Shown: positions 8,352 through 17,528, counted from the stretch's first letter. The stretch is 59,329 nucleotides of DNA from Lentzea kentuckyensis (GCF_002150765.1 NZ_MUYM01000021.1:1-59329), one strand, 5' to 3'. Translations and numbers: made by a program. Notes: generated by a model not told the origin, from the letters alone.

Positions 8352-10334
8352 TCAGTCCTCGGATTTACCTGACTGCAGGCCCGCCGAGATCAGGTCCATC
8401 ACCGACGAGTCGGCCAGCGTCGTCACGTCGCCGACCGCGCGGTTCTCCGCCACGTCGCGCAGCAGGCGGCGCATGATCTTGCCGGACCGCGTCTTCGGCA
8501 GCTCCGGCACGACCATGATCTGCCGCGGCTTCGCGATCGGGCCGATCTCCTTGGCCACGTGGTCGCGCAGCGCCTTGATCGCGTCGGCGCCACCGGCGTC
8601 GGAACCCGCGCCACCGCGCAGGATCACGAACGCCACGATGCCCTGACCGGTGGTCGCGTCGGACGCGCCGACGACGGCCGCCTCGGCCACGGTCGGGTGC
8701 GAGACCAGCGCGGACTCGACCTCGGTGGTGGAGATGCGGTGGCCAGACACGTTCATCACGTCGTCGACGCGGCCGAGCAGCCACATGTCGCCGTCGTCGT
8801 CGTACTTGGCACCGTCACCGGCGAAGTAGAAGCCCTGCTCCTTGAAGCGCGACCAGTACGTGTCGCGGTAGCGCTCCTCGTCGCCCCAGATGCCGCGCAG
8901 CATCGACGGCCACGGCTCGTCGAGCACCAGGTAGCCACCGCCACCGTGCGGGACCTCGACGCCCTCGTCGTTGACGACCTTCGCGCCGATGCCGGGCAGC
9001 GGGCGCTGCGCCGAACCGGGCTTGGTCGACACCACGCCGGGCAGCGGCGAGATCATGATCGCGCCGGTCTCGGTCTGCCACCACGTGTCGACGATCGGAG
9101 CCTTGCCGCCGCCGACGTTCTCGCGGTACCAGATCCACGCCTCGGGGTTGATCGGCTCGCCGACCGAACCCAGCACGCGCAGCGAGGACAGGTCGTACTT
9201 GGCCGGGATGTCCGCGCCCCACTTCATGAAGGTGCGGATCAGCGTCGGCGCCGTGTAGTAGATCGAGACGCCGTACTTCTGCACGATCTCCCAGTGGCGA
9301 CCCTCGTGCGGGGTGTTCGGCGTGCCTTCGTAGACGACCTGCGTCACGCGGTTCGACAGCGGGCCGTAGACGATGTAGCTGTGGCCGGTGACCCAGCCGA
9401 TGTCCGCGGTGCACCAGTACACGTCGGTGTCCGGCTTGAGGTCGAACACGTTGTGGTGCGTGTACGACGCCTGCGTGAGGTAGCCGCCGGACGTGTGCAG
9501 GATGCCCTTCGGCTTACCCGTGGTGCCCGAGGTGTAGAGGATGAAGAGCGGGTGCTCCGAGTCGAACGCCTCGGGGGTGTGCTGGTCGGACTGACCGTCC
9601 ACCAGCTCGTGCCACCACACGTCCTTGTCGGTCCACGCGACCTCGCTGTCGGTGCGCTTGACGACGATGACCTTCTCCACGGACGGCGCGGCGGCGACGG
9701 CCTCGTCGACGGCGGGCTTGAGCGGGAAGGGGTTGCCGCGGCGGTACTGACCGTCGGTGGTGATCACCAGGCGGCACGAGGAGTCCTCGATGCGGGTGCG
9801 CAACGCCTCGGCGGAGAAGCCGCCGAACACGACGCTGTGCATCGCGCCGACGCGGGCGCACGCGAGCATCGCGAAGATCGCCTCGGGGATCATCGGCATG
9901 TAGATCGCGACGCGGTCCTCGGCACCGATTCCCAGCGAGGTCAACGCGTTCGCGGCCTTGGACACCTCGCGCTGCAGCTCGGCGTAGGTGATGGCGCGGG
10001 AGTCACCGGGCTCGCCCTCCCAGTGGATCGCGACCTGGTCGCCGTGGCCGGACTCGACGTGCCGGTCGACGCAGTTGTAGGCGACGTTCAGCTTGCCGCC
10101 GACGAACCACTTCGCGAACGGCGCGTCCGTCCAGTCGAGGACCTGCGTCCACTTGGTGTCCCAGTGCAGCCGTTCCGCCTGCTTCGCCCAGAACGCCTCG
10201 CGGTCGGCCTTCGCCTCCTCGTACAGCGCGGGCTGTGCGTTCGCCTGTGCCGCGAACTCGTCGGAAGGCGGGAACGTCCTGCTCTCCGTGAGCAGGTTGT
10301 CCAGGGCTTGGCCCTGGCCTGGCGACTGGGTCAT
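8352..10334 (-). CDS. acs: Acetyl-CoA synthetase (AMP-forming)
   Basis: A 660-aa cytosolic enzyme that converts acetate, ATP and CoA to acetyl-CoA via acetyl-AMP. Visible motifs: the P-loop-like YTSGTTGKPKGI, the A5 region WWQTETGAIM, GDGAKYDDDGDMWLLGR, and the C-terminal acetylation site KTRSGKIMRRLL carrying the catalytic lysine. The length is normal. The ATG at 10334 has an AGGAGGT ribosome site 10 bases upstream. The 259-bp gap to the divergent Fic-like gene holds its promoter; I see no certain operator there. The neighbouring gene order matches Rv3667. Confidence 0.97.
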   Translation of the reverse strand: MTQSPGQGQALDNLLTESRTFPPSDEFAAQANAQPALYEEAKADREAFWAKQAERLHWDTKWTQVLDWTDAPFAKWFVGGKLNVAYNCVDRHVESGHGDQVAIHWEGEPGDSRAITYAELQREVSKAANALTSLGIGAEDRVAIYMPMIPEAIFAMLACARVGAMHSVVFGGFSAEALRTRIEDSSCRLVITTDGQYRRGNPFPLKPAVDEAVAAAPSVEKVIVVKRTDSEVAWTDKDVWWHELVDGQSDQHTPEAFDSEHPLFILYTSGTTGKPKGILHTSGGYLTQASYTHHNVFDLKPDTDVYWCTADIGWVTGHSYIVYGPLSNRVTQVVYEGTPNTPHEGRHWEIVQKYGVSIYYTAPTLIRTFMKWGADIPAKYDLSSLRVLGSVGEPINPEAWIWYRENVGGGKAPIVDTWWQTETGAIMISPLPGVVSTKPGSAQRPLPGIGAKVVNDEGVEVPHGGGGYLVLDEPWPSMLRGIWGDEERYRDTYWSRFKEQGFYFAGDGAKYDDDGDMWLLGRVDDVMNVSGHRISTTEVESALVSHPTVAEAAVVGASDATTGQGIVAFVILRGGAGSDAGGADAIKALRDHVAKEIGPIAKPRQIMVVPELPKTRSGKIMRRLLRDVAENRAVGDVTTLADSSVMDLISAGLQSGKSED

Positions 10335-10593
10335 GGTGCGAGACCTCCTGGAAAATCCAGACCGGTTGGGGATGCGGGTACTGACCGTAGTGCGAGCCAG
10401 TTCACTTCCAACAGGCTCCTCCCCCGAAAGGTTCAGACCAATCTGGGGCGGATTACGACACGGCTTCCATTGTGTAACCCGTTTTGTCTGGTTGAAGCAC
10501 GTGTGGCGCGATGAACGGGCGAAGTTGCGCGCTCAACGGTCCCGACAGTGAGCTGGATCACGCGTTTCACCTGGTCAGGTACTCTGCGCGACC

Positions 10594-11322
10594 GTGACCG
10601 ATCCGCTTGCTCCGCTGCTTTCCTTGCCGGGTGTGGCCGACGCCGCCAACGCGGCCAAGGACGCCGTCTTCCAGGTGCACCGCCATCGGGTGAACTTGCG
10701 CGGCTGGGCCACGACCGCGGCCGAAGCGTCCGTCCGCGCGGCCCGTGCGTCGGCGGCGCTGGAGGGCGGGCCGACCGAGATTCCGGAGTCCGGCGAGGTC
10801 ACGAACCCCGTGCTGGCCGGATCTTTGCGCGTTGCCGAGGCACTGGGCGGTTTGGTGAGCACTTGGCAACGCGCGCCGTTGCAGGCCCTCGCTCGGTTGC
10901 ACGTGCTCGCTGCTGCGGACCTGGCTTCTGACGTTGGTCGTCCACGGGTGTCGGAAGACGTCTCGCAGCGGCTCGACATGCTCGGGTCGCTGGTCACCGG
11001 CGGAACGTCAGTGCCGGCACCGGTCCTGGTCGCGGTCGTGCACGGCGAACTGCTCGGGCTGGCGCCGTTCGACGTGGCCAACGGTGTGGTGGCCCGTGCC
11101 GCGGCTCGGATGACGTCCATCTCCAGCGGCCTCGACCCCAAGGGTCTGGGTGTGCCGGAGGTGGCCTGCCTGCGCCGGTCCGCCGAGTACGAGGCCGCGT
11201 CCGTGGCGTTCGCGTCGGGGACCCTGGAAGGCCTGGCCCAGTGGATCCTGTTCGTCTGCTCGTCGTTGGAGGCGGGCGCCCGCGAGGCGAAGAGCATCGC
11301 GGACGCCGCACTCACCGGGTGA
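10594..11322 (+). CDS. Fic-like protein with degenerate active site (Rv3662c-like)
   Basis: A 242-aa alanine-rich helical protein. Residues 53-58, SAALEG, fit the (S/T)xxxE(G/N) inhibitory motif of class II Fic proteins. Residues 147-168 align with the Fic core: His150 in VVHGEL, then LAPFDVANGVVAR where active enzymes have HPFxDGNGRxxR. The catalytic His, the acidic residue and the first Arg are gone, while PF, N-G and the last Arg remain. AMP transfer is therefore not expected. The GTG start lies 8 nt after a TACTCT box (10580-10585) without a clear ribosome site, so it may be leaderless. It is divergent from acs and overlaps kynU by 11 bp. The Fic assignment is mine. Confidence 0.65.
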   Translation: MTDPLAPLLSLPGVADAANAAKDAVFQVHRHRVNLRGWATTAAEASVRAARASAALEGGPTEIPESGEVTNPVLAGSLRVAEALGGLVSTWQRAPLQALARLHVLAAADLASDVGRPRVSEDVSQRLDMLGSLVTGGTSVPAPVLVAVVHGELLGLAPFDVANGVVARAAARMTSISSGLDPKGLGVPEVACLRRSAEYEAASVAFASGTLEGLAQWILFVCSSLEAGAREAKSIADAALTG

Positions 11323-12412
11323 CTTCGGCCAGCACCTCGGCTGCCCTGATCGCGTCCTCGTCGGTCACGTAGAGCGGCGCGAACCCGAACCGGAGGATGT
11401 CCGGCGGCCGCTGGTCGCCGATGACGCCGCGCGCGATCAGCTCGTCCATCACGGCCTTGGCGTCCGGGCAGCGCACCGAGATCTGGTTGCCGCGGACCTC
11501 GGGTGTGATCACTTCGAGGTCCGTGAGCTTCTCGACGTGCTCGCGGAACAACGCGGTCAGCTTGAGCCCTCGCTGACGCAGTTCGGCGAGGTCGACGTCG
11601 TCCCACACGTCCAGTGCGGCGTCGAGGGCCAGCATCGAGAGGATGTCCGGCGTGCCGACCCTGGCCCGGACGATGCCGGGGTCCGGCTCGTAGGTCCTCT
11701 CCATCGCGAACGGCTCGCGGTGGCCGTTCCAGCCGGACAACGGGTTCTCGAACGTCGCCTGCTTCGCGTGCGGCACGTAGATGAACGCCGGCGAGCCCGG
11801 TCCACCGTTGAGGAACTTGTAGGTGCACCCGATCGCGAAGTCGACGCCCAGGGCGTCCAGTTCGATCGGCAGCACGCCCGCGCTGTGGCAGAGATCCCAG
11901 ACCACTTGTGCGCCAACGTCGTGCGCCTGCTCGGTGAGCGCCTTCATGTCGTTGAGCGCGCCGGTCCGGTAGTCGACCTGGTTGAGCAACACCACCGCGG
12001 TGTCCTCGGTCAGGTCCAAAGAGGACGGATGCGCGCCACGGATCTTGAGCCCGGTCAGCGAGGCCACGGACTGCGCGATGTAGCCGTCGGTCGGGAACGT
12101 CGACTCGTCGCACACGATCTCGGTGCGGGTCGTGCCCTTCACGGCTCCCATCAACGCCTTGAAGACGTTGACCGACGTCGAGTCACCGACGACGACCTGT
12201 CCGGGGGCGGCCCCGATCAGCCGGCCGACGCGGTCGCCGATCCGTTGCGGCGCCTCCCACCAGCCCTCGGACCACGACCGGATCAGCCTCGTGCCCCACT
12301 GATGCCGCACGACCTCCTGCATCCGTTCGGCGACGTGCTTCGGTGCTGCGCCGAGGGAGTTGCCGTCGAGGTAGATGACACCTTCGGGGATGTCGAACAG
12401 CTCGCGTTTCAC
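11312..12412 (-). CDS. kynU: Kynureninase
   Basis: A 366-aa PLP enzyme that cleaves kynurenine to anthranilate and alanine. Visible: YLDGNSLGAAP near the N-terminus, DSTSVN phosphate-binding loop, aspartate in VVWDLCHSAG, and PLP lysine Lys199 in CTYKFLNGGPGS. The family usually has 20-40 more N-terminal residues; here the GTG overlaps the kynA stop (GTGA), and upstream codons do not look like kynureninase, so the shorter form is kept. It forms an operon with kynA. No kynurenine formamidase gene lies nearby. Confidence 0.93.
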   Translation of the reverse strand: MKRELFDIPEGVIYLDGNSLGAAPKHVAERMQEVVRHQWGTRLIRSWSEGWWEAPQRIGDRVGRLIGAAPGQVVVGDSTSVNVFKALMGAVKGTTRTEIVCDESTFPTDGYIAQSVASLTGLKIRGAHPSSLDLTEDTAVVLLNQVDYRTGALNDMKALTEQAHDVGAQVVWDLCHSAGVLPIELDALGVDFAIGCTYKFLNGGPGSPAFIYVPHAKQATFENPLSGWNGHREPFAMERTYEPDPGIVRARVGTPDILSMLALDAALDVWDDVDLAELRQRGLKLTALFREHVEKLTDLEVITPEVRGNQISVRCPDAKAVMDELIARGVIGDQRPPDILRFGFAPLYVTDEDAIRAAEVLAEVTR

Positions 12413-13224
12413 ACGTAGCTCCTGGCGGTCCACAGTTCCGGGAACACCGCACGCTGGGTGCGCTTCTCCAGCCAGGCAACACCAGCCGAGCCGCCGGTGC
12501 CCACCTTCGAGCCCATCGAGCGGCGGGTCGCGAGCAGGTGGTCGTAGCGCCAGCGGGCGAACTCCTCGGCGATGTCCGTCAGCGCCTCGCCCAGTTCCAG
12601 CAGGTCGCGGTCGTCGCCGCGGTAGATCGACGCCCACACTTGCTCGACCTCGGCCGACGGCTCGTACGCCTTGGTGAGGTCGCGGTCGAGCACATCGGCG
12701 GGAATGTCGAAACCACGGCGCTTCAGGGCCGCCAGCACGTCGTCGTACAGCGAAGGTTTCGCGAGTGACTCCTCCAACTGCGCGTGCATCGCCGGCACCG
12801 CGCGGTGCGGCACGAGCATCGACGCGGACTTCTCGCCGAGCAGGAACTCCATCTCGCGGTACATGCCCGACTGGAAACCGGAGCCCTCGCCGAGCGCGTC
12901 GCGGAAGGAGTTGAACTCGGTCGGCGTCATCCGCGCGATCGGTCGCCACGCCGCCGACAACGCCTGCAGGTGCAGGTCGGAACGCCGGAGCGTGCGCACG
13001 GCGGCGCGGAGGTCGTCGGCGCGGAGTTCGGCCTGGGCCTGCCGCCACTCGAAGCAGAGCAGGCCGAAGTACAGCTCCATCACCTGCGTGATGACCAGGA
13101 ACGACATCTCACGGGGATCTTTGGACCACTGCTGTTGAAGGGTGTGCAACACCGACGCGTGCACGTAGTCCTCGTACGGCGTGGTGCCGCCGAAATCCAG
13201 CTTGGGGGACACGGGGCAGCTCAT
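12409..13224 (-). CDS. kynA: Tryptophan 2,3-dioxygenase
   Basis: A 271-aa haem dioxygenase that opens the indole ring of L-tryptophan to N-formylkynurenine. Visible: YEDYVHASVLHTLQ near the N-terminus, FLVITQVMELYF, the substrate-binding FNSFRDALGEGSGFQS, and the haem-ligand histidine in RWRYDHLLATRRSMGSK followed by the GTGGSAG loop. The length is normal. It is the first gene of kynA-kynU. The 105-bp divergent gap to the Lrp-type regulator suggests that regulator controls it. Confidence 0.95.
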   Translation of the reverse strand: MSCPVSPKLDFGGTTPYEDYVHASVLHTLQQQWSKDPREMSFLVITQVMELYFGLLCFEWRQAQAELRADDLRAAVRTLRRSDLHLQALSAAWRPIARMTPTEFNSFRDALGEGSGFQSGMYREMEFLLGEKSASMLVPHRAVPAMHAQLEESLAKPSLYDDVLAALKRRGFDIPADVLDRDLTKAYEPSAEVEQVWASIYRGDDRDLLELGEALTDIAEEFARWRYDHLLATRRSMGSKVGTGGSAGVAWLEKRTQRAVFPELWTARSYV

Positions 13225-13329
13225 GCCTCAATCGTCGCCGGAACCGCCCGTCACCTGAATGGGCGACCAAAGGCGTTCGCGCCAATCTTCTTCCAAACGT
13301 AAACCAGATCGACGGGTAGCTTTGCGTTC

Positions 13330-13770
13330 ATGTTGGACGACGTCGACAAGGCCCTGTTGGAGGCACTCCAAGAGGATGCGCGCCTGTCGTACAACGAGCT
13401 CGCACGCCGAGTCCACGTCTCACCGCCGACGGTCGCCCAACGGGTCCGACGGCTGGAGAACATGGGCGCGATCACCGGCTATCGCGCCGTGGTCGACCCC
13501 ACCGTCGTCGGGCGTCCTGTCGTCGCGTTGGTGCGCATGAAGTGCTACGGCCCGAGGTGCATCACGGTCCATCCCGAACTTCTGGACGATGTCCCGGAGG
13601 TCGTCGAGGTGGTGCGGCTGACGGGCGAGATCTGCTCGGTCGTGAAGGTCGTCACCACGTCGATCGTCGAGCTGGAACGCCTTCTGGTCCGCCTGGCCGC
13701 GCACGGGGAGACGTCCAGCGCGATGGTGCTGTCGACGCCGATCCCGTGGCGTCCCGTGCTACCCGGCTAG
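13330..13770 (+). CDS. Lrp/AsnC-family regulator
   Basis: A 146-aa regulator with an N-terminal winged helix (LDDVDKALLEALQEDARLS, then ELARRVHVSPPTVAQRVRRLE) and a C-terminal RAM ligand domain. It is divergent from kynA-kynU. In Pseudomonas an Lrp/AsnC protein (KynR) activates kynurenine genes, so an aromatic amino-acid or kynurenine-responsive role is likely here by analogy. A TAGCTT box (13317-13322) ends 7 nt before the ATG and no ribosome site is seen, consistent with a leaderless mRNA. Its stop lies in a CCGGCTAGCCGG palindrome that ends against murQ. Confidence 0.88.
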   Translation: MLDDVDKALLEALQEDARLSYNELARRVHVSPPTVAQRVRRLENMGAITGYRAVVDPTVVGRPVVALVRMKCYGPRCITVHPELLDDVPEVVEVVRLTGEICSVVKVVTTSIVELERLLVRLAAHGETSSAMVLSTPIPWRPVLPG

Positions 13771-14670
13771 CCGGTCCAGGGCGTTGCGGACGTGGCCCTT
13801 CGTGTCCTCCAGGGCGGCGGCCGCACGTTCGGCCGGTACGCCTGCCAGCAGGTGCACCAGCGCCACCTTGAGATCGCCGGACGCGTCCGCCAGCGCCCGC
13901 TCGCAGGCGTTCTCGGACTGCCCGGTGGCCTCGTGCAGGATCCGGATCGTCCGCCCGCGCAGCTTCGCGTTGGTCGCGCGCATGCTGACCATCAGGTTGG
14001 AGTAGGTGCGGCCGAGTTTGATCATCACCGCGGTGGAGAACGAGGTCAGGACCAGTTTCTGGGCCGACCCCGCCTTCATCCTGGTCGACCCGGCGATGGC
14101 CTCGGGCCCGGTGTTCAGCGCGACCAGGACGTCCGGCGCGAACGGCACCGACGCGTTGTTCGACACGAGCACCGTGCTGGCGCCAAGCGCTTGCGCCTCC
14201 TGGAGCGCGCTGATCACGAACGGCGTGCGTCCGGACGCGGTCACGCCCACCACCACGTCCTTCCCGGTGGCGTGCCGGCGGATCTGGGCGGCACCCGAGT
14301 GGTCTTCCACCTCTTCGACGGCGCGGACGAGGGCTTCCGAACCGCCGGCGTGGTGGGCGACGAACCAGTCGGCCGGGGTGTTGAACGTGGGTACCAGCTC
14401 AGCCGCGTCCAGCGTGGCCAGCCGGCCGGACGTGCCGGCGCCGACGTAGTGGACGCGGCCGCCGGACATGATCGCGGTGACGCCGAGGTCGACCGCGCGG
14501 GCCAGCTCCGGCAGTGCCTCGGCGACGGCGGACGGGACCGTGCGGTCCTCGTCGTTGATCATCCGCAGCACGTCGATCGTGGAGACCCGGTCGATGTCCG
14601 TCGTGCGAGGGTTCCGTTGCTCCGTCGGAGATTCCACGCGCACCACCACACCGTTCCGGGGGGAGATCAT
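13759..14670 (-). CDS. murQ: N-acetylmuramic acid 6-phosphate etherase
   Basis: A 303-aa SIS-domain lyase that splits the lactyl ether of MurNAc-6-phosphate to give GlcNAc-6-phosphate and D-lactate. Visible: TEQRNPRTTDID, VHYVGAGTSGRLATLDAAE, PEAIAGSTRMKAGSAQK and MVSMRATNAKL, all characteristic of MurQ. The ATG overlaps the murR stop (ATGA), so the two form an operon. With NagZ and NamZ encoded 5 kb away it completes the intracellular half of MurNAc salvage; no MurP-type PTS transporter is in the window. Confidence 0.96.
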   Translation of the reverse strand: MISPRNGVVVRVESPTEQRNPRTTDIDRVSTIDVLRMINDEDRTVPSAVAEALPELARAVDLGVTAIMSGGRVHYVGAGTSGRLATLDAAELVPTFNTPADWFVAHHAGGSEALVRAVEEVEDHSGAAQIRRHATGKDVVVGVTASGRTPFVISALQEAQALGASTVLVSNNASVPFAPDVLVALNTGPEAIAGSTRMKAGSAQKLVLTSFSTAVMIKLGRTYSNLMVSMRATNAKLRGRTIRILHEATGQSENACERALADASGDLKVALVHLLAGVPAERAAAALEDTKGHVRNALDRLAG

Positions 14671-15587
14671 TTAGTCGTCTCCCGCGGCCGCCGTCGGCCG
14701 TCTGGTCTCGCGCCCAGCCGGTGACCGGACACCGCCTCGTAGGTCGCCTCCAGCGCCGTCTTCGCCGTGTCCACGTGGTGCTGGGCGACGCCGATGAACA
14801 GACAGTCGATCACGGTGAGCTGCGCGATGCGGCTGGCCATCGCGCCGGAGCGGAACGTGGTCTCGCGCGCGGCCGTGGTCAGCACGTGGTCGGCGACCTC
14901 GGTGATGGGCGAGCGCGGGAAGTTCGTCAGCGCGACGGTGGTGGCGCCGGTCTCGCGGGCGACGCGCAGCGCCTCGACGGTCTCCGAGGTCGAGCCGGTG
15001 TGCGAGATGCCGACGGCCACGTCCGCGTCGGTGAGGACGGCGGCCGAGGTCAGCGCGATGTGCGTGTCGTTCCACGCGAAGCAGGTGAGGCCGATGCGGT
15101 GCAGCTTCTGCTGCAGGTCGAACGCGACGAAAGCGCTCGCGCCGAAGCCGTAGACGTCGACCCGGCGGGCGCCCGCGACGGCTTGGACGACCTTGTCGAG
15201 CGACTCGACGTCGAGCTGCTCGGCGGTCTCCTCGACGGCGCGGGCGTCGGCGAACGCGACCTTGCCCACGACCTGCTTGAGGTCATCACCAGGCCCGATG
15301 TCGCCACCCATGTCGTGGTTGGCCCTGGCCTGGCTGCGCGCGGTGTCGGCGGCGAGCGCGATGCGCAGCTCCGGGTACCCGCCGACGCCAATGGCCTTGC
15401 AGAACCGCGTCACCGTGGTCTCACTCGTGCCCGCCTGCTCGGCGACCTCGGTGATGCTGCGGTGCGCGACTGTTGCCGGGTTCTCCAGGACCACCTTCGC
15501 GACGCGCTGTTCGGCGCGCGCGAGACCCGGTAGCAAGGACCGGATCTTCACCAGCGGACTGGACTCGGCACTGCTTTCAGTGGACAC
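14667..15587 (-). CDS. murR: MurR/RpiR-family regulator
   Basis: A 306-aa regulator: N-terminal RpiR helix-turn-helix (residues about 15-80, SITEVAEQAGTSETTVTRFCKAIG) and a C-terminal SIS sugar-phosphate domain (VYGFGASAFVAFDLQQKL, GISHTGSTSETVEAL). It probably senses MurNAc-6-phosphate and controls murQ, as MurR does in other bacteria. The GTG at 15587 lies 6 nt after a TAAGTT -10 box, so the transcript is probably leaderless. The same promoter layout precedes nagZ, suggesting that it also controls the nagZ operon. Confidence 0.9.
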   Translation of the reverse strand: MSTESSAESSPLVKIRSLLPGLARAEQRVAKVVLENPATVAHRSITEVAEQAGTSETTVTRFCKAIGVGGYPELRIALAADTARSQARANHDMGGDIGPGDDLKQVVGKVAFADARAVEETAEQLDVESLDKVVQAVAGARRVDVYGFGASAFVAFDLQQKLHRIGLTCFAWNDTHIALTSAAVLTDADVAVGISHTGSTSETVEALRVARETGATTVALTNFPRSPITEVADHVLTTAARETTFRSGAMASRIAQLTVIDCLFIGVAQHHVDTAKTALEATYEAVSGHRLGARPDGRRRPRETTK

Positions 15588-15593
15588 GTGGGA

Positions 15594-15622
15594 AACTTAC
15601 TAACCGCAACTTCGGGGGTCAA
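15594..15622 (-). promoter_or_regulatory. murR-murQ promoter
   Basis: On the minus strand TTGACC (15622-15617) and TAAGTT (15599-15594) are 17 bp apart, close to the housekeeping sigma consensus. The murR GTG follows the -10 box by 6 nt. AAGTT is repeated 13 nt apart across the spacer and -10, a possible regulator site. Confidence 0.7.
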
Positions 15623-15693
15623 CGGAGTGTGGCAGTAACTCACCCCAACTGTGTCCGAAAGTCACCCTGTACGGGCGAATCTGCGGGGGAATG

Positions 15694-16140
15694 TCACCGA
15701 ACGTCGGGCTTCTTTCGGGTGGAGACGGCGATCCGGTTCCACGAGTTGATGGTGAAGATCAGCGCGATGAGCTGCGCCAGCTCCTCCTCGTCGAAGTGCT
15801 TCGCCGCCCGCTCGTAGACCTCGTCGCTGACGTACTCGTGGCTGCTCAAGACCGTGATGGCCTCCGTCAGCCGCAACGCGGCCTGCTCCTTCTCGGTGTA
15901 GAGGTCGCCGGCCTCCTCCCAGGCGTTGAGGAGGTAGATGCGCGCCTCGGACTCACCACCCTTTCGTGCGTCGACCGTGTGCATGTTGAGGCAGTAGGCG
16001 CAGTGGTTCAGCTGGGAAGCGCGGATGCGGACGAGCTCGGCGAGCTGCTCGTCGAGACCTTCGCGGGCGGCGGCGTCGAGGGCGATCATGGCGCGGTAGA
16101 CCTTCGGTGCCTTCTTGGCGAGGTCGATTCGGTTCGTCAT
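15694..16140 (-). CDS. AhpD-like carboxymuconolactone decarboxylase family protein
   Basis: A 148-aa all-helical protein with the redox motif HCAYCLNMH (CxxC plus His) typical of AhpD-like/CMD family peroxidase proteins, and the common C-terminal IALIFTINSWNRI. It probably reduces peroxides or serves as a stress-linked disulfide protein. The ATG at 16140 gives the normal length. It is divergent from the MocR gene, with only 50 bp between, so MocR may regulate it. It sits between the two halves of the MurNAc recycling genes without an obvious link. Confidence 0.87.
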   Translation of the reverse strand: MTNRIDLAKKAPKVYRAMIALDAAAREGLDEQLAELVRIRASQLNHCAYCLNMHTVDARKGGESEARIYLLNAWEEAGDLYTEKEQAALRLTEAITVLSSHEYVSDEVYERAAKHFDEEELAQLIALIFTINSWNRIAVSTRKKPDVR

Positions 16141-16190
16141 GTCCACGAAGTTAGGCCGCTGATTGGCTCCCGGCATGGTGCAATCTGATC

Positions 16191-17528
16191 GTGGAATCGT
16201 GGGCCAATCTTGACTTCCACCTCGACCTGTCCGGTCCGGGTGGGCTGCGGCAGCGGTTGACGGCGTCGCTGCGGGAGGCGGTCCGGTCGGCGCGGCTGCC
16301 TCCGGGGACGCGGCTGCCCGCGTCGCGATCACTCGCCGCCGATCTGGGGATCGCACGGAACACCGTCGCGGAGGCGTACGCGGAGCTCGTGGCGGAGGGG
16401 TGGCTGACTGCGCGTCAGGGTTCGGGAACCGTTGTTGCCCAACGGGTATCGCCGCCGTCTCCGGTTTCGCGTCGTGTTGTGGGCTCGGACGTGCGGTTCG
16501 ATCTGACCGTGTCGACGCCGGACATCACCGAGTTCCCACGCACGGAGTGGATCCGTTCGACGCGGCGGGCGTTGATGGCGGCGCCGTCGGAGGCGTTCGG
16601 TCCGGGTGATCCGCAGGGGCGGATCGAGCTGCGGACGGCGTTGGCCGAGTACCTGGCGCGGGCTCGTGGGGTGCGGACCGATCCTGAGCGGATCGTGGTG
16701 TGTTCGGGGTTCGCGGGCGCGATCCAGATGTTCAACCGGCTGCTCAAGCCGCCGGTCGTGGTCGAGGAGTACGGGTTGGGCTTCCACCGGTCGTTGTGGA
16801 AGTCGACGGTGCCGCTGGCGGTGGACGACCACGGCGCGAACACCGAACAGCTGCCCGATGACCTGCGCACCTGCGTGCTGACGCCCGCGCACCAGTTTCC
16901 GTTGGGTGGCCCTCTGCATCCACGGCGGCGCGCATCGGCCGTGGAGTGGGCACGGCGCGTGGGCGGTCTTGTGCTGGAGGACGACTACGACGGTGAGTTC
17001 CGCTACGACCGGCAGCCCGTCGGGGCCGTGCAGGGGCTCGATCCGGAGCACGTCGTCTATCTGGGCACGTCCAGCAAGGCGTTGTCGCCGGCGCTGCGGA
17101 TCGCGTGGATGGTGTTGCCGGACCGGTTCGTGGATCCGATCTTGGCGCTGAAGACCGATCGCGAGCAGTACATCAGCATGCTCGACCAGTTGACGTTGGC
17201 TGACTTCTTGTCGTCGGGCGCGTACGACAGCCACGTGCGGCGGATGCGGTTGAAGTACCAACGACGACGTGACCGGCTCGTGGAGGCTGTTTCGCCGTAC
17301 GCGTCGGTGTCCGGTATCGCGGCCGGTATGCACGCTGTGCTTGATACGCCCTATGAAACGGAGATCGTGCAGACCGCGCGCGAACGTGGGATCGAGGTCA
17401 GTCCTCTCTCCGGGTTCCGGCACGAGCTGAGCAATGACGACCGCACGGGGATCGTGGTGAGCTTCGGAGCGCCCGCGTTTCCACGGGCGCTCCCTCTGTT
17501 CACTGACGTGCTAGCGGCGTGCCACTGA
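16191..17528 (+). CDS. MocR-family (GntR HTH plus aminotransferase fold) regulator
   Basis: A 445-aa fusion: residues 1-85 are a GntR winged helix (LPASRSLAADLGIARNTVAEAY), and residues about 105-440 a class I aminotransferase-like domain with DDYDGEFRYD and PLP lysine in LGTSSKALSPALR. Such proteins use PLP as a ligand and usually control a divergent gene, here the AhpD-like gene. GATTG and CAATC half-sites in the 50-bp gap form an imperfect inverted repeat that may be the operator. The GTG at 16191 is used. It overlaps the convergent serine hydrolase by 18 bp. Confidence 0.92.
   Translation: MESWANLDFHLDLSGPGGLRQRLTASLREAVRSARLPPGTRLPASRSLAADLGIARNTVAEAYAELVAEGWLTARQGSGTVVAQRVSPPSPVSRRVVGSDVRFDLTVSTPDITEFPRTEWIRSTRRALMAAPSEAFGPGDPQGRIELRTALAEYLARARGVRTDPERIVVCSGFAGAIQMFNRLLKPPVVVEEYGLGFHRSLWKSTVPLAVDDHGANTEQLPDDLRTCVLTPAHQFPLGGPLHPRRRASAVEWARRVGGLVLEDDYDGEFRYDRQPVGAVQGLDPEHVVYLGTSSKALSPALRIAWMVLPDRFVDPILALKTDREQYISMLDQLTLADFLSSGAYDSHVRRMRLKYQRRRDRLVEAVSPYASVSGIAAGMHAVLDTPYETEIVQTARERGIEVSPLSGFRHELSNDDRTGIVVSFGAPAFPRALPLFTDVLAACH
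17466..17493. terminator. Hairpin inside the MocR gene end
   Basis: Perfect 10-bp arms at 17466-17475 and 17484-17493 with an 8-base loop, 18 bp before the convergent stop codons. The position suits a bidirectional terminator for MocR and the serine hydrolase, although it lies in coding sequence. Confidence 0.4.
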
